The notes under the pieces: model-generated
The model's database searches: none
What the model saw: the letters and a program-made list of their open reading frames with translations, nothing else
What the model was told of the DNA's origin: nothing
DNA from: Verrucomicrobiota bacterium
GTDB taxonomy: Bacteria > Verrucomicrobiota > Verrucomicrobiia > Chthoniobacterales > Xiphinematobacteraceae
NCBI GenBank assembly: GCA_003176035.1
Contig: PSRL01000073.1
Location: 1 to 9,137, forward strand
DNA length: 9,137 nt
Direction of reading: 5' to 3'
Made by a program: the position numbers and the translations under genes
Shown: positions 1-6,922 of the stretch, in pieces
Layout: every line of letters begins with the position of its first letter
Position numbering within the stretch: position 1 is the first letter of the stretch

Positions 1-20
1 GGAATAGGCTTTCCCCATTC

Positions 21-32
21 TTCCTTTATAGC
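21..32 (-). promoter_or_regulatory. Second copy of the GCTATAAAGGAA word near the left edge
   Basis: On the minus strand this 12-base word is identical to the one at 2410-2399. It lies about 90 bases past the stop codon of the aminotransferase, in non-coding DNA. It could be the -10 region or leader of a gene that starts beyond the left edge of the window. No -35 box is evident. Confidence 0.25.
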
Positions 33-67
33 ATTTCTATTCGGATGGAACTACTTAAATCTAAAAT

Positions 68-115
68 GCTCTAGGTTTGGGATAGGTGCTAATAAACGCT
101 CTCGGTTTTGGGAGA
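68..115 (+). repeat. Imperfect tandem pair of GGTTTTGGGAGA-type repeats
   Basis: GCTCTAGGTTTGGGA (68-82) and GCTCTCGGTTTTGGGA (98-113) are near-identical direct repeats 30 bases apart, just beyond the 3' end of the aminotransferase gene. The second copy continues to GGTTTTGGGAGA (104-115), which recurs inverted at 2491-2502. Their role is unknown. No T-tract follows on the minus strand, so a terminator is not supported. Confidence 0.45.
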
Positions 116-119
116 AGCT

Positions 120-1229
120 CTACGGAGCATTTCTGAAAAAGCCATGAATCCGGGAACACACGAATGCAACTTGTTCATCGGAAAGTTCCGGGTAAATCGG
201 CAGGCTCAAGCATTCCTGAGCGGCTCGCTCAGCAATCGGAAAATCTCCAACGTTGTAGTCAAGAAATTGATAACATGGCTGGAGATGCAACGGTAAGGGG
301 TAGTGTACGCTGGAACCGATTCCTCCTTCTTCTAAAAATTTTTTCAATTCATCCCGTTGCGGGTGCCGGACGGTATAGAGGTGCCAGGCGCTTGCGGAAC
401 CCTCTGGTTCGATGGGAAGTCGAAGGGGTGTATCCGCCAGCAACTGAGAGTACCGCTTGGCAATTTGGCGTCGGGCATTGGTCCAAGTTTGGAGGTAATT
501 CAACTTTACTCTGAGCACGGCTCCTTGAAGACCTTCCATTCGGTAATTATAGCCGATTTCTTGGTGATGGTAGCGTTCGGCGGCTCCATGTTCACGGAGA
601 AGTCGGGCGCGCTCTGCAAAGATGCTGTCATCCGTGAGTAATGCCCCTCCCTCTCCGAAGGCTCCGAGATTTTTTGCGGGATAAAAGCTAAAACAGGCGA
701 TTTTACCGAATGACCCTACTTTCCATCCTCGATAAAGCGCGCCATGAGCTTGTGCTGCATCTTCGATGATGGGCAGGGAATTTCGCGCCGCAATTTTGAG
801 GAGTTCTTCCAAATCACAAGGGAGACCATAGAGATGGACGGGTAAGATCGCTTTCGTTCTGGGAGTGATGGCCTTTTCCACCTGCGTCACGTCGATGTTA
901 AAGGTCGCTTCATTGATATCCACATAAACGGGCCGGGCTCCGACATAGGAAATTGCCCAACTTGACGCAGCAAATGTGTATGGGGTTGTGATGATTTCAT
1001 CCCCTGGGCCGACGTCGAGGAGGAGCAGGGCCAAATGTAATGCGGATGTTCCACTATTAACCGCTATGGCATGACGCACTCCGCAGTATTTGGCGAATTG
1101 CTTTTCAAAATCCAACACATCGGGACCGAGGATGAAACTACAGCAATCAATAGCTTTGGCGAGAGCGGCATCGATCTCCCGCCGGCAGGAATTTATCTGA
1201 GCCCGAAGATCTAAATATGGTACCTGCAC
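120..1229 (-). CDS. DegT/DnrJ/EryC1/StrS-family PLP-dependent sugar aminotransferase
   Basis: This 369-residue protein has the full length and motif order of the DegT/DnrJ/EryC1/StrS family. Members transfer an amino group, usually from glutamate, to a keto-sugar nucleotide in the cytoplasm, making amino sugars for O-antigen, capsule or similar glycans. Visible landmarks are the N-terminal VPYLDLRAQ, the cofactor-phosphate loop NSGTSALH (58-65), EDAAQAHGA (156-164, Asp157 expected to contact the pyridine nitrogen), and FYPAKNLGAFGEGG, where Lys186 is the expected Schiff-base lysine. YNYRMEGLQGAVLRVKL (227-243) and SSVHYPLPLHLQP near the C-terminus are also typical. The start is a GTG preceded by AGGAG at 1238-1234, the clearest ribosome-binding site in the window. 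It is the last gene of the minus-strand run, 61 bases after the glycosyltransferase. The general style resembles WbpE/WlbC-type enzymes, but the exact substrate cannot be read from sequence. Family assignment is very secure. Confidence 0.95.
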   Translation of the reverse strand: MQVPYLDLRAQINSCRREIDAALAKAIDCCSFILGPDVLDFEKQFAKYCGVRHAIAVNSGTSALHLALLLLDVGPGDEIITTPYTFAASSWAISYVGARPVYVDINEATFNIDVTQVEKAITPRTKAILPVHLYGLPCDLEELLKIAARNSLPIIEDAAQAHGALYRGWKVGSFGKIACFSFYPAKNLGAFGEGGALLTDDSIFAERARLLREHGAAERYHHQEIGYNYRMEGLQGAVLRVKLNYLQTWTNARRQIAKRYSQLLADTPLRLPIEPEGSASAWHLYTVRHPQRDELKKFLEEGGIGSSVHYPLPLHLQPCYQFLDYNVGDFPIAERAAQECLSLPIYPELSDEQVAFVCSRIHGFFRNAP

Positions 1230-1232
1230 AGG

Positions 1233-1276
1233 TCTCCTCTGATTCTTTTTTTGTCAAATTCTTTGCTCAGAGGAGA
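1233..1276 (-). promoter_or_regulatory. Inverted repeat burying the aminotransferase ribosome-binding site
   Basis: TCTCCTCTGA (1233-1242) and TCAGAGGAGA (1267-1276) are a perfect 10-base inverted repeat separated by 24 bases. In the minus-strand transcript the 3' arm contains the AGGAG Shine-Dalgarno sequence, four bases before the GTG start at 1229. The 5' arm begins 14 bases after the stop codon of the upstream glycosyltransferase. Folding would occlude ribosome entry. This suggests translational control or coupling to translation of the preceding gene. There is no T-tract, so it does not look like a terminator. The repeat is seen directly; the function is inferred. Confidence 0.6.
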
Positions 1277-1290
1277 AAGGCCACTTTGGA

Positions 1291-2376
1291 TCAGGATTGG
1301 AGGCCTTGCAAGAAAAGACACACATTATTCTCATTATCATGTAGTTCTGAAACAAATTGCGCGCAGTTTTTTTGCATGCGCTGCAGAATTTCGGAATTTG
1401 TAAGCATTTCTTGGGCATCCTGAGCTAAACGTTCGAGACTCCCGTGGGCAAATTTTCCAGGAAAATATTTGTCAAACACGCCATCCGGGTTGATGTGCAA
1501 TGAAAGAAGCGCTGTCGAACCCAATCCCGCCTGAATGAAGCTGTTTGGCCAGCCTTCAAAAGAGGAGGTGTTTACAAAAATTTTTGCCGCATCGTAGTAT
1601 TCCTGAATTTGGTGGTAGGGCACTTTTTCCAGAAAAGCGAGTTGCGGAAATTGTGCCGCTCGTTTTTTCACCGACTCCCATAATCCGGCGTCTTCACGAG
1701 GACAAATCATTTGGCATCGACTTTTGGGGAATTTTTCCACGAGATCCAAAAAACGATGAGGCTGTTTGATGGTCTGGCACCGGGCCACCCAAAGGAGATC
1801 AATGGTTTTTTCCACATTCGCGGGATGCGCACGCGGCAAAATAAGGTTTCTATAGAGCGAGCAATTCATATTTCGCTGCCGAAAAAGTTGCCGCTGGGTT
1901 TCGCTCATCGCAAAACGAATGTCAGCCGCTTGCACCGCTTTTTCGAAGAACGCACCACGCAAAGGATGTGCTCGGCGAAATTCTCCGTTGACTTCGGTAT
2001 CAAGTCCGCAGATGAAAACCAGCTTGTAACCAAAAAAAGGCCGTAGGCGGAGTAGGAAATAGAGCCAGGTTGTCCAACCCAGAATGAGTACATAATCCGG
2101 TTTTTCTTTTTTTAAGGCTCGGACTACGCGCGGAAACGCCTCAGCGGTATCCCACAAGCCGCCGGTATGGAAACGTCCGCCTTGCAGAATGCGGACTCCG
2201 GCCAGCAGAGGAGGAGCGTTGGGCTCAAGATCGCTGCCCATGAAAACGACTCCATGGCCCAACCGCGCAAGGGCTTGACCCAGTAATGCAACCTGAAGTT
2301 CGGCGCCGCCGGAAACCCGCGTGGAGGCAGGATCAAGCGCCAGATGAGCAAAACTTGATAAAAAGAAAAATTTCAC
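1291..2376 (-). CDS. Glycosyltransferase, GT-B fold (GT4-like)
   Basis: This 361-residue protein looks like a retaining GT-B glycosyltransferase acting at the cytoplasmic membrane face on a lipid- or sugar-linked acceptor. The N-terminal domain opens with KFFFLSSFAHLALD and a glycine-rich GGAELQVALLGQAL (23-36), the usual acceptor-side start of GT4 proteins. The C-terminal donor domain begins near DLLWVARCQTIKQPHRFL (193-210) and contains NTSSFEGWPNSFIQAG (269-284). In this EX7E-type motif Glu274 is present but the second position is Gln282. Length is normal for the family. The start is GTG at 2376; GAGGA lies about a dozen bases upstream, farther than ideal, but the start places the family's first beta strand correctly. 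The 263-base gap before it suggests its own promoter, and it is followed by the aminotransferase, probably co-transcribed. Donor and acceptor sugars are unknown. Confidence 0.88.
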   Translation of the reverse strand: MKFFFLSSFAHLALDPASTRVSGGAELQVALLGQALARLGHGVVFMGSDLEPNAPPLLAGVRILQGGRFHTGGLWDTAEAFPRVVRALKKEKPDYVLILGWTTWLYFLLRLRPFFGYKLVFICGLDTEVNGEFRRAHPLRGAFFEKAVQAADIRFAMSETQRQLFRQRNMNCSLYRNLILPRAHPANVEKTIDLLWVARCQTIKQPHRFLDLVEKFPKSRCQMICPREDAGLWESVKKRAAQFPQLAFLEKVPYHQIQEYYDAAKIFVNTSSFEGWPNSFIQAGLGSTALLSLHINPDGVFDKYFPGKFAHGSLERLAQDAQEMLTNSEILQRMQKNCAQFVSELHDNENNVCLFLQGLQS

Positions 2377-2398
2377 AGCGCCACAGGCTTCCTCGGAT

Positions 2399-2410
2399 TT
2401 CCTTTATAGC
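2399..2410 (-). promoter_or_regulatory. Candidate -10 element of the glycosyltransferase/aminotransferase unit
   Basis: On the minus strand GCTATAAAGGAA occurs 23-34 bases upstream of the GTG start at 2376, within an AT-rich stretch (about one third GC over 2401-2520). TATAAA resembles a sigma-70-type -10 box; no convincing -35 hexamer sits 16-18 bases upstream. The identical 12 bases occur on the same strand at 21-32, where a further gene beyond the left edge might begin. The recurrence is the main support. Confidence 0.3.
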
Positions 2411-2490
2411 GAGAAAACTACAAAATGACTGTGAATTTGAGAGAAATTTTCCATCCCAGACAAGGCGCCAAAATGAGAAAATTTAAAATC

Positions 2491-2509
2491 TCTCCCAAAA
2501 CCTAGGACG
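2491..2509 (-). repeat. Inverted distant copy of the left-edge repeat
   Basis: Read on the minus strand, CGTCCTAGGTTTTGGGAGA matches 97-115 on the plus strand at 16 of 19 positions, including a 12-base identical core. The two copies face each other on either side of the glycosyltransferase and aminotransferase pair (120-2376). No coding potential covers either copy. Confidence 0.4.
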
Positions 2510-2527
2510 TTTTTTTAATGAGGTGCC

Positions 2528-2645
2528 CCCTGAAAAAAGGGATCGAAAGCGCCCGCCGCCAAGACGCAAACGAGGAAGTGCAGCCTTGCGCTACTCGACG
2601 ACTGGGTAACACAGGGGCCGGATGCTTTTCAGCCCTTCTTCAGGG
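2528..2645. repeat. Short GC-rich element with imperfect terminal inverted repeats
   Basis: The block is bounded by CCCTGAAAAAAGGGATCGAAAGC-type sequence at the left (2528-2550) and its imperfect inverse at the right (2624-2645). The reverse complement of the right arm matches the left arm at about 18 of 23 aligned positions with one gap. Each arm also contains its own CCCT...AGGG mini-palindrome. The interior is clearly GC-richer (about 61 % over 2541-2630) than the adjoining 2401-2520 (about 34 %). The right arm overlaps the stop codon of the glycosyltransferase at 2640. The architecture resembles a MITE or other small non-autonomous repeat, or a relic of one. No transposase is present and no target-site duplication was found. 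Confidence 0.4.
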
Positions 2646-3842
2646 TGTACTATTTGTTAAGAAATGCTCTGTGAGAGCCTGTGGCTGTATTGTCCCGGAG
2701 AGAAGGTCATGGAAAATTGCTTGATGGGCTTGAATCCAATAGTCTTTATGGAAAGTCCGCACCGCATGTTCTCTGGCTGCGGTGGAATAAGCCGCATAAT
2801 TGTCCATGATCTTTACTATGGCGGCGGCAAGCTCACGCGGCGGTGGGGCATGATCTCGAGTCCAATCATCGGGTACGTTGACGAGGATTCCCGCGGTGGG
2901 CGGAACGAGTTCGGGCATTCCGCCGCTATTGCTCGCAACAACCGGAATTCCCATGGCCATCGCTTCAATTGCCACGGTGGGGCACGGGTCCTTGTACTTT
3001 GGATGAAGCAGGACATGAGCCTTTCTGTAGAGAGCTCGGGCTTCTAACCGAGTAAAAGACGGAAAAATAGTGACGTGATCCCGTAGCTTCAGCTGACGAA
3101 TTGCCCGATTGACTTGGGCCTCCGCCCCTCTCCAATTCAATTTTCCAGCAATGGTCAGATGAGCGCTGATGCCCCACTCCTTGTGTAGGACCTCCAACGT
3201 TTGGAGGGAGGATAGAATTCGGTAAAAATGGTGACTGGTCCCTATGGCAAGAAGTTCGTATCTGGAGAAATCGGGGGGCTTTTCGGCCGGATAAAACTCC
3301 TCTGGGTCCAGGGGGTTAAAAAGGATCTGGTGAGGAGCTTGCGTTTTGCCCAGATAGCGATCCGCAGACATCTTGCAAAAGGCGCTTTGGTAGATGACGA
3401 AATCCGCCAAATGAATGAGTTCGCGCATAGTGCGGTTAAACCAAGGGTAGAAATCCCCGCACCAAGCGGGGTAGGCAACGCCATTCTGGTTCCAAACCAG
3501 TTTGCATCCCTGGTCTTTGATCCCTCGGACCAGATCTACCGCGTAAGGAGGAAGCGCGCTGCTGACAAGGTAGGCCAAATTAAAACCGGTTTCCCTATGA
3601 GGAAAATGTTTTTGCAGCTGAAGTAATTTGACCGCACCGCCAATCACCACACCATCGCGAGGAAGTTTTGAAAGCCGATGCGAACCGTAATTCACGCGTA
3701 TTTGAGGATTTCCTCCACTCTCGAACCTCAAATTACGCAATTGATAGGCGTTTTTCAGCCTGGGTAAGGCATTTTTCAGCACACTTGCAATCCCTAGAGC
3801 GCCGTAAAAAAGACTTGCCCAAAAAGAAATCGGCTCAACCAT
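2640..3842 (-). CDS. Glycosyltransferase, GT4-type (second GT4-type gene of the overlapping run)
   Basis: This 400-residue protein is a GT-B glycosyltransferase of GT4 type. It has an N-terminal extension of about 60 residues before the usual glycine-rich strand, GVVIGGAVKLLQLQKHFP (64-81). Residues 5-22 of the extension are hydrophobic and may help membrane attachment. WNQNGVAYPAWCGD (117-130) and ADFVIYQSAFCKMSADRYLG (146-165) are acceptor-domain segments. The donor domain carries ILFNPLDPEEFYP (173-185) and HPKYKDPCPTVAIEAMAMG (280-298), followed by a GGMPELV loop. In the EX7E-type motif the first acid is Asp285 and the second is Glu293. The ATG at 3842 overlaps the sulfotransferase stop by 8 bases, which supports the start and translational coupling; no Shine-Dalgarno sequence is visible. 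The last codons run into an inverted-repeat arm, so the C-terminus may have been altered by an insertion. Substrates are unknown. Confidence 0.9.
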   Translation of the reverse strand: MVEPISFWASLFYGALGIASVLKNALPRLKNAYQLRNLRFESGGNPQIRVNYGSHRLSKLPRDGVVIGGAVKLLQLQKHFPHRETGFNLAYLVSSALPPYAVDLVRGIKDQGCKLVWNQNGVAYPAWCGDFYPWFNRTMRELIHLADFVIYQSAFCKMSADRYLGKTQAPHQILFNPLDPEEFYPAEKPPDFSRYELLAIGTSHHFYRILSSLQTLEVLHKEWGISAHLTIAGKLNWRGAEAQVNRAIRQLKLRDHVTIFPSFTRLEARALYRKAHVLLHPKYKDPCPTVAIEAMAMGIPVVASNSGGMPELVPPTAGILVNVPDDWTRDHAPPPRELAAAIVKIMDNYAAYSTAAREHAVRTFHKDYWIQAHQAIFHDLLSGTIQPQALTEHFLTNSTP

Positions 3843-4668
3843 AGGTGCGCCACGGAAGTTGAATTCCCAAAAAATCTTCTAAGCGATCATCCGGTTCCCG
3901 ATAGAAGTCCTTCAGAAACGCCTGTGTTTCCGGTCGCATTTTCTCTGGGAAATGACCTTTACGTGCGTGAGGAAAAGGCGCCGGATGAGTCAAAGGGAGC
4001 CGAAGATGCCGAAGAACGCGCTCCTGTACAAACTTCGGCCGTATGAGAAAATCCTCTTGAAAGAGAATAATACACTGTTCCCTCGAAAAGAATTGGAACC
4101 AGCGGGCGAGTATCTCGGCATAGAGCCCATTGGCTAAGTAGCGAACGGGGTTGAAGGCATTTTTCAGGGCGGCATTTACCAATGGCTTCGCATCGGGATT
4201 TTTTAGCCATCGGGCGCTGCTATCCACTATAGTTTCGAATTCCTCCGTTTCAGCCTTGGATTCCACAAACATGCGATAATCCGACCACGCTCGCTGCACC
4301 GGATCTCTTAAGAGAAAAATTAATCGGACATCGGGAAGGATCGCCTGGATGTTTTCCGCCGCGTGGGGATGGCTGAAATATTCCACACTTGCTTCTCCTG
4401 TGAGAAAGCGGACCCGAGTCAGAGGCGGCAGCAGGGGAAAGTTCATTCGGGAACGCAGTTCGCTTGTTGGGTAATGAATAAAATTTGCCGGCTCTTTACG
4501 AACGCCTCGTCTCACCAAAGGATGCATTCCCAGCCAGTCATAAAGAGAGGAAGTGGCGCATTTTGGGGCACCTGGAAGAATGAAATCCGGACGAGCGCGC
4601 AAAAAGGCGGTACCAAGCCGCCAGGCTTTTTTTAGTTCTGATTTTAGCTGTGGGGAAGCTACGGACAT
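3835..4668 (-). CDS. PAPS-dependent sulfotransferase (carbohydrate/heparan-type Sulfotransfer_1 fold)
   Basis: This 277-residue protein is expected to move a sulfuryl group from PAPS to a hydroxyl or amino group of a glycan. PDFILPGAPKCATSSLYDWL (27-46) matches the 5'-phosphosulfate loop, with Lys36 as the key basic residue. IFLLRDPVQRAWSDYRMF (117-134) matches the 3'-phosphate-binding segment, with Arg121 and Ser129. TGEASVEYF (90-98) sits where heparan sulfotransferases carry a catalytic Glu, here Glu92. GLYAEILARWFQFF (181-194) and the later ILFQEDFLIRP are further hallmarks of the heparan-sulfate-sulfotransferase-like group. There is no signal peptide, so sulfation probably occurs in the cytoplasm on nucleotide- or lipid-linked intermediates. 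The ATG at 4668 overlaps the upstream glycosyltransferase by 10 bases, and the downstream glycosyltransferase overlaps its 3' end by 8 bases, placing it inside the glycan operon. No PAPS-synthesis genes are in the window. The family is secure; the acceptor is inferred. Confidence 0.9.
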   Translation of the reverse strand: MSVASPQLKSELKKAWRLGTAFLRARPDFILPGAPKCATSSLYDWLGMHPLVRRGVRKEPANFIHYPTSELRSRMNFPLLPPLTRVRFLTGEASVEYFSHPHAAENIQAILPDVRLIFLLRDPVQRAWSDYRMFVESKAETEEFETIVDSSARWLKNPDAKPLVNAALKNAFNPVRYLANGLYAEILARWFQFFSREQCIILFQEDFLIRPKFVQERVLRHLRLPLTHPAPFPHARKGHFPEKMRPETQAFLKDFYREPDDRLEDFLGIQLPWRTYG

Positions 4669-5822
4669 GTCGCGAAAGATTTCCGGAGCATTCCTTCAGA
4701 GTTCACTGAGATTCGCTGGCCGATCGTACTACTGATCCGATCCATGACAGCAGGCCAATGAAACAATTCCGAGACACGTTGGCGCCCTTTCATTCCCATA
4801 GTACTCCGCAAGTTTTCATCTCGGAGGAGGCAACAGAGCTTCTTGGCCATCGAATCGATATCTCCCCGAGGAACCAAATAGCCTGTTTCTCCATCCACAA
4901 CTCGCTCTTTGTTTCCGCCAACCGGGGTGGCAACAATAGGAAGCGCATATGCGGCTGCTTCCACAAGAACATTAGCCGAGGGATCTTGCCGACTGGGCAA
5001 ACAAAAGACATCGCTCGATTCATAATAAGCTTTCAACTGATTGAGTGAGACTCTTCCGACGGCCGTCATCCCTGGAACAAATATTTCGGGACCGCCTCCG
5101 ACGACAATCAGCTCCGTTTTGGGCAGCTCTTTTCGAACTAGCAAAAAGGCTTCCAACAATTCGGGTCCACCTTTCCGTACCCAGTCCGCTCCAACAAAGA
5201 GAATGTGCTGACCGGTTCTTAAGCTAGTATTAGTATGAAAGGGAAATTCGGTATTGGGTCCGGAATAGACACATTGGACTTGCGGAGCGGGCACGCCATA
5301 ATCTCCCATAATTGAATCCGCCGCAAACTGGCTAAACGTGAAGTTAATGTCCGCATTGTGATAGAGTTCATTTTCCATACGCCTCCAAGATTTAGCCACT
5401 GGTAACAAAGGGACCGGGTCTTCATAGCGTTGGTTTGCAAGGTAAGTGTGGTCGGTATAGATAAAGTGCGGAACTTTTTCTCTCCGCGCATCAAACAGGG
5501 ATTGCGTCTGAAAGGTAAATGCCGTTTTTTCAGGTTGCACATTTCGCGCGACCCATTTGCGAATAGCGGCGAGCACGCAGGGAATCCTACAAAAGAAATC
5601 CCGCGGATGAATTCTTTGGCTTGCCATACGCCAGCCATACCTTGTCGTCGCCTCCACGAAAGCACGCAAATAGAGGAAGGCTTGAGTGCCTATAATCTCC
5701 TTTTCCACATCTACGACGCGAAAATCGTATTCAGGGAAACGGCCAGCCAGTTCGCGGGCAGTAATGAAGTTTACCTGTGAAAAACTTCCGATTTTAAAAA
5801 AAATAATTTGGCGCCTTTGCAT
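4659..5822 (-). CDS. Glycosyltransferase, GT4-type (upstream of the sulfotransferase)
   Basis: This is a 387-residue GT-B glycosyltransferase. The N-terminal domain starts QIIFFKIGSFSQVNFITARELAGRF-like, with FIYTDHTYLANQRY and a region near ADINFTFSQFAADSIMGDYG (157-176). The donor domain is strong: HILFVGADWVRKGGPELLEAF (206-226) is the phosphate-contacting loop typical of GT4, and LPSRQDPSANVLVEAAAYA (275-293) gives the EX7E-type pair as Asp280 and Glu288. PVGGNKERVVDGETGYLV then follows, as expected. The ATG at 5822 lies two bases after the upstream TGA. A TTG at 5828 would overlap that stop in a TTGA arrangement and add two residues; I prefer the ATG. Neither has a Shine-Dalgarno sequence, so initiation probably relies on coupling to the upstream gene. 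Transfer specificity is unknown. Confidence 0.9.
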   Translation of the reverse strand: MQRRQIIFFKIGSFSQVNFITARELAGRFPEYDFRVVDVEKEIIGTQAFLYLRAFVEATTRYGWRMASQRIHPRDFFCRIPCVLAAIRKWVARNVQPEKTAFTFQTQSLFDARREKVPHFIYTDHTYLANQRYEDPVPLLPVAKSWRRMENELYHNADINFTFSQFAADSIMGDYGVPAPQVQCVYSGPNTEFPFHTNTSLRTGQHILFVGADWVRKGGPELLEAFLLVRKELPKTELIVVGGGPEIFVPGMTAVGRVSLNQLKAYYESSDVFCLPSRQDPSANVLVEAAAYALPIVATPVGGNKERVVDGETGYLVPRGDIDSMAKKLCCLLRDENLRSTMGMKGRQRVSELFHWPAVMDRISSTIGQRISVNSEGMLRKSFATCP

Positions 5823-5824
5823 GG

Positions 5825-6922
5825 TCAATTTTGAGATTTTTGATAAAGTGTCCGTCGGAGGATTCCCAAGTGATGTTTGGCGACGAGAGGGCTAAGATAA
5901 TGACGGCGAACCACCGTTTGAGCTGACTCACTGGGCTGCTGCATTCGCAAACAAGCCCATTCCAGCGCTTCGTCCCAATCCTCCTGAGTCCGACAAATCC
6001 GGATAGCATCGGGTTGTGCCCGTCGGGCAACGTCTTGGTAACTGGGCTGCGGGCTTGCCAATGCGGGCAATCCACATGCCATGCCCAACGTAATCTTCCA
6101 CTCGGAATGCCCTAAATTATAAGGGATCTCCAAAAAGCGCGGCGAGATGACAATGCCACCAAGAGAATAGAGCTTCAATAAGTGTGTAATAGATTTAAAG
6201 CGATGAAAGGTGTGAGGTATCCTTTTCAAAAACGTCTCGAATTGTCTTCGGAGCTCCGGATGCCATTTTATTTTTTCGGCGTTAAAATCGTTTGTCACTA
6301 AGTGAAGATGAATCCTATTTCGAAAACGGCTCAGGCTTTCTTGGGCTGCCAGGAGATCGAAAAGTTTGTTTGCCATTCCGCTCCACCAAACTTGCAATCG
6401 GCCATCGCCTATTTTCTTCCAACAAGGCACCTGCGGACAAAGCTCAGGAAGAATATTATCCGGGACCCAATAGCATCGGGAATTCATCTGAGAGCAAATC
6501 CCGGTGAGATGGCTCGAAGAGGCTATCACCGCATCGGAAGCCCTGGTGATTTCTTCCGCAGCCTTTTTTTGACTTGCCGTGGGCACCATTTCTCTCATGG
6601 GTACAGCTCCATTCCATGGGGTGTAATAATCCACATTGGCCTCAAAAACTACGGTCGTGCCCGCAAGACGAAGTCGATGGAGCAGCTCCATGCAAAGGGT
6701 GCCCATCGATTTGATAAATACTACAACATTGTAAAAGGAACCCGGCCGGTAGAGTTCGTAACGGATCCCTCTTGGCTGAAATCGAGCCAGCCACCGAAAG
6801 CGCATGAAACTCATTGTAGAACCGGCATCGTCCCACCCTAAAAGCATCCCCCAGGGAGGCATTCCTTTTCCAATTGCTTTGAGGCAAGGGACACGGCTGT
6901 TAATGATAAACCCCACTTTCAT
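5825..6922 (-). CDS. Glycosyltransferase, divergent GT-B type
   Basis: This 365-residue protein resembles GT-B glycosyltransferases but matches the common motifs less closely than its neighbours. It begins MKVGFIINSRVPC. A segment GIRYELYRPGSFYNVVVF (52-69) and FEANVDYYTPWN (93-104) look like the N-terminal acceptor domain. RLQVWWSGMANKLFDLLAAQ (175-194) and ISPRFLEIPYNLGHSEWK (259-276), then LGMACGLPALAS (279-290), look like the donor domain. The start at 6922 gives an ATGA overlap with the gene before it; a longer reading from 7000 would add 26 residues that overlap the upstream gene and lack the expected first strand. No Shine-Dalgarno sequence is visible. Family membership is likely, but no exact family can be named and the sugars are unknown. 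Confidence 0.75.
   Translation of the reverse strand: MKVGFIINSRVPCLKAIGKGMPPWGMLLGWDDAGSTMSFMRFRWLARFQPRGIRYELYRPGSFYNVVVFIKSMGTLCMELLHRLRLAGTTVVFEANVDYYTPWNGAVPMREMVPTASQKKAAEEITRASDAVIASSSHLTGICSQMNSRCYWVPDNILPELCPQVPCWKKIGDGRLQVWWSGMANKLFDLLAAQESLSRFRNRIHLHLVTNDFNAEKIKWHPELRRQFETFLKRIPHTFHRFKSITHLLKLYSLGGIVISPRFLEIPYNLGHSEWKITLGMACGLPALASPQPSYQDVARRAQPDAIRICRTQEDWDEALEWACLRMQQPSESAQTVVRRHYLSPLVAKHHLGILRRTLYQKSQN

Noticed and set aside
99..128. Terminator after the aminotransferase, including GCTC-TACG-GAGC at 117-128
   Set aside because: The stems are only four bases, one overlaps the stop codon, and no T-tract follows.
2518..2724. Plus-strand open frame of 68 codons across the gap after the glycosyltransferase
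   Set aside because: It spans the inverted-repeat block and runs into the antisense of the glycosyltransferase. It has no ribosome-binding site and no recognisable product.
3228..3626. Plus-strand open frame of 132 codons
   Set aside because: It is antisense to the well-supported GT4-type gene at 2640-3842 and has no family features.
6302..6841. Plus-strand open frame of 179 codons
   Set aside because: It lies wholly antisense to the glycosyltransferase at 5825-6922, whose reading frame matches a known fold better. The translated antisense protein shows no recognisable motif.
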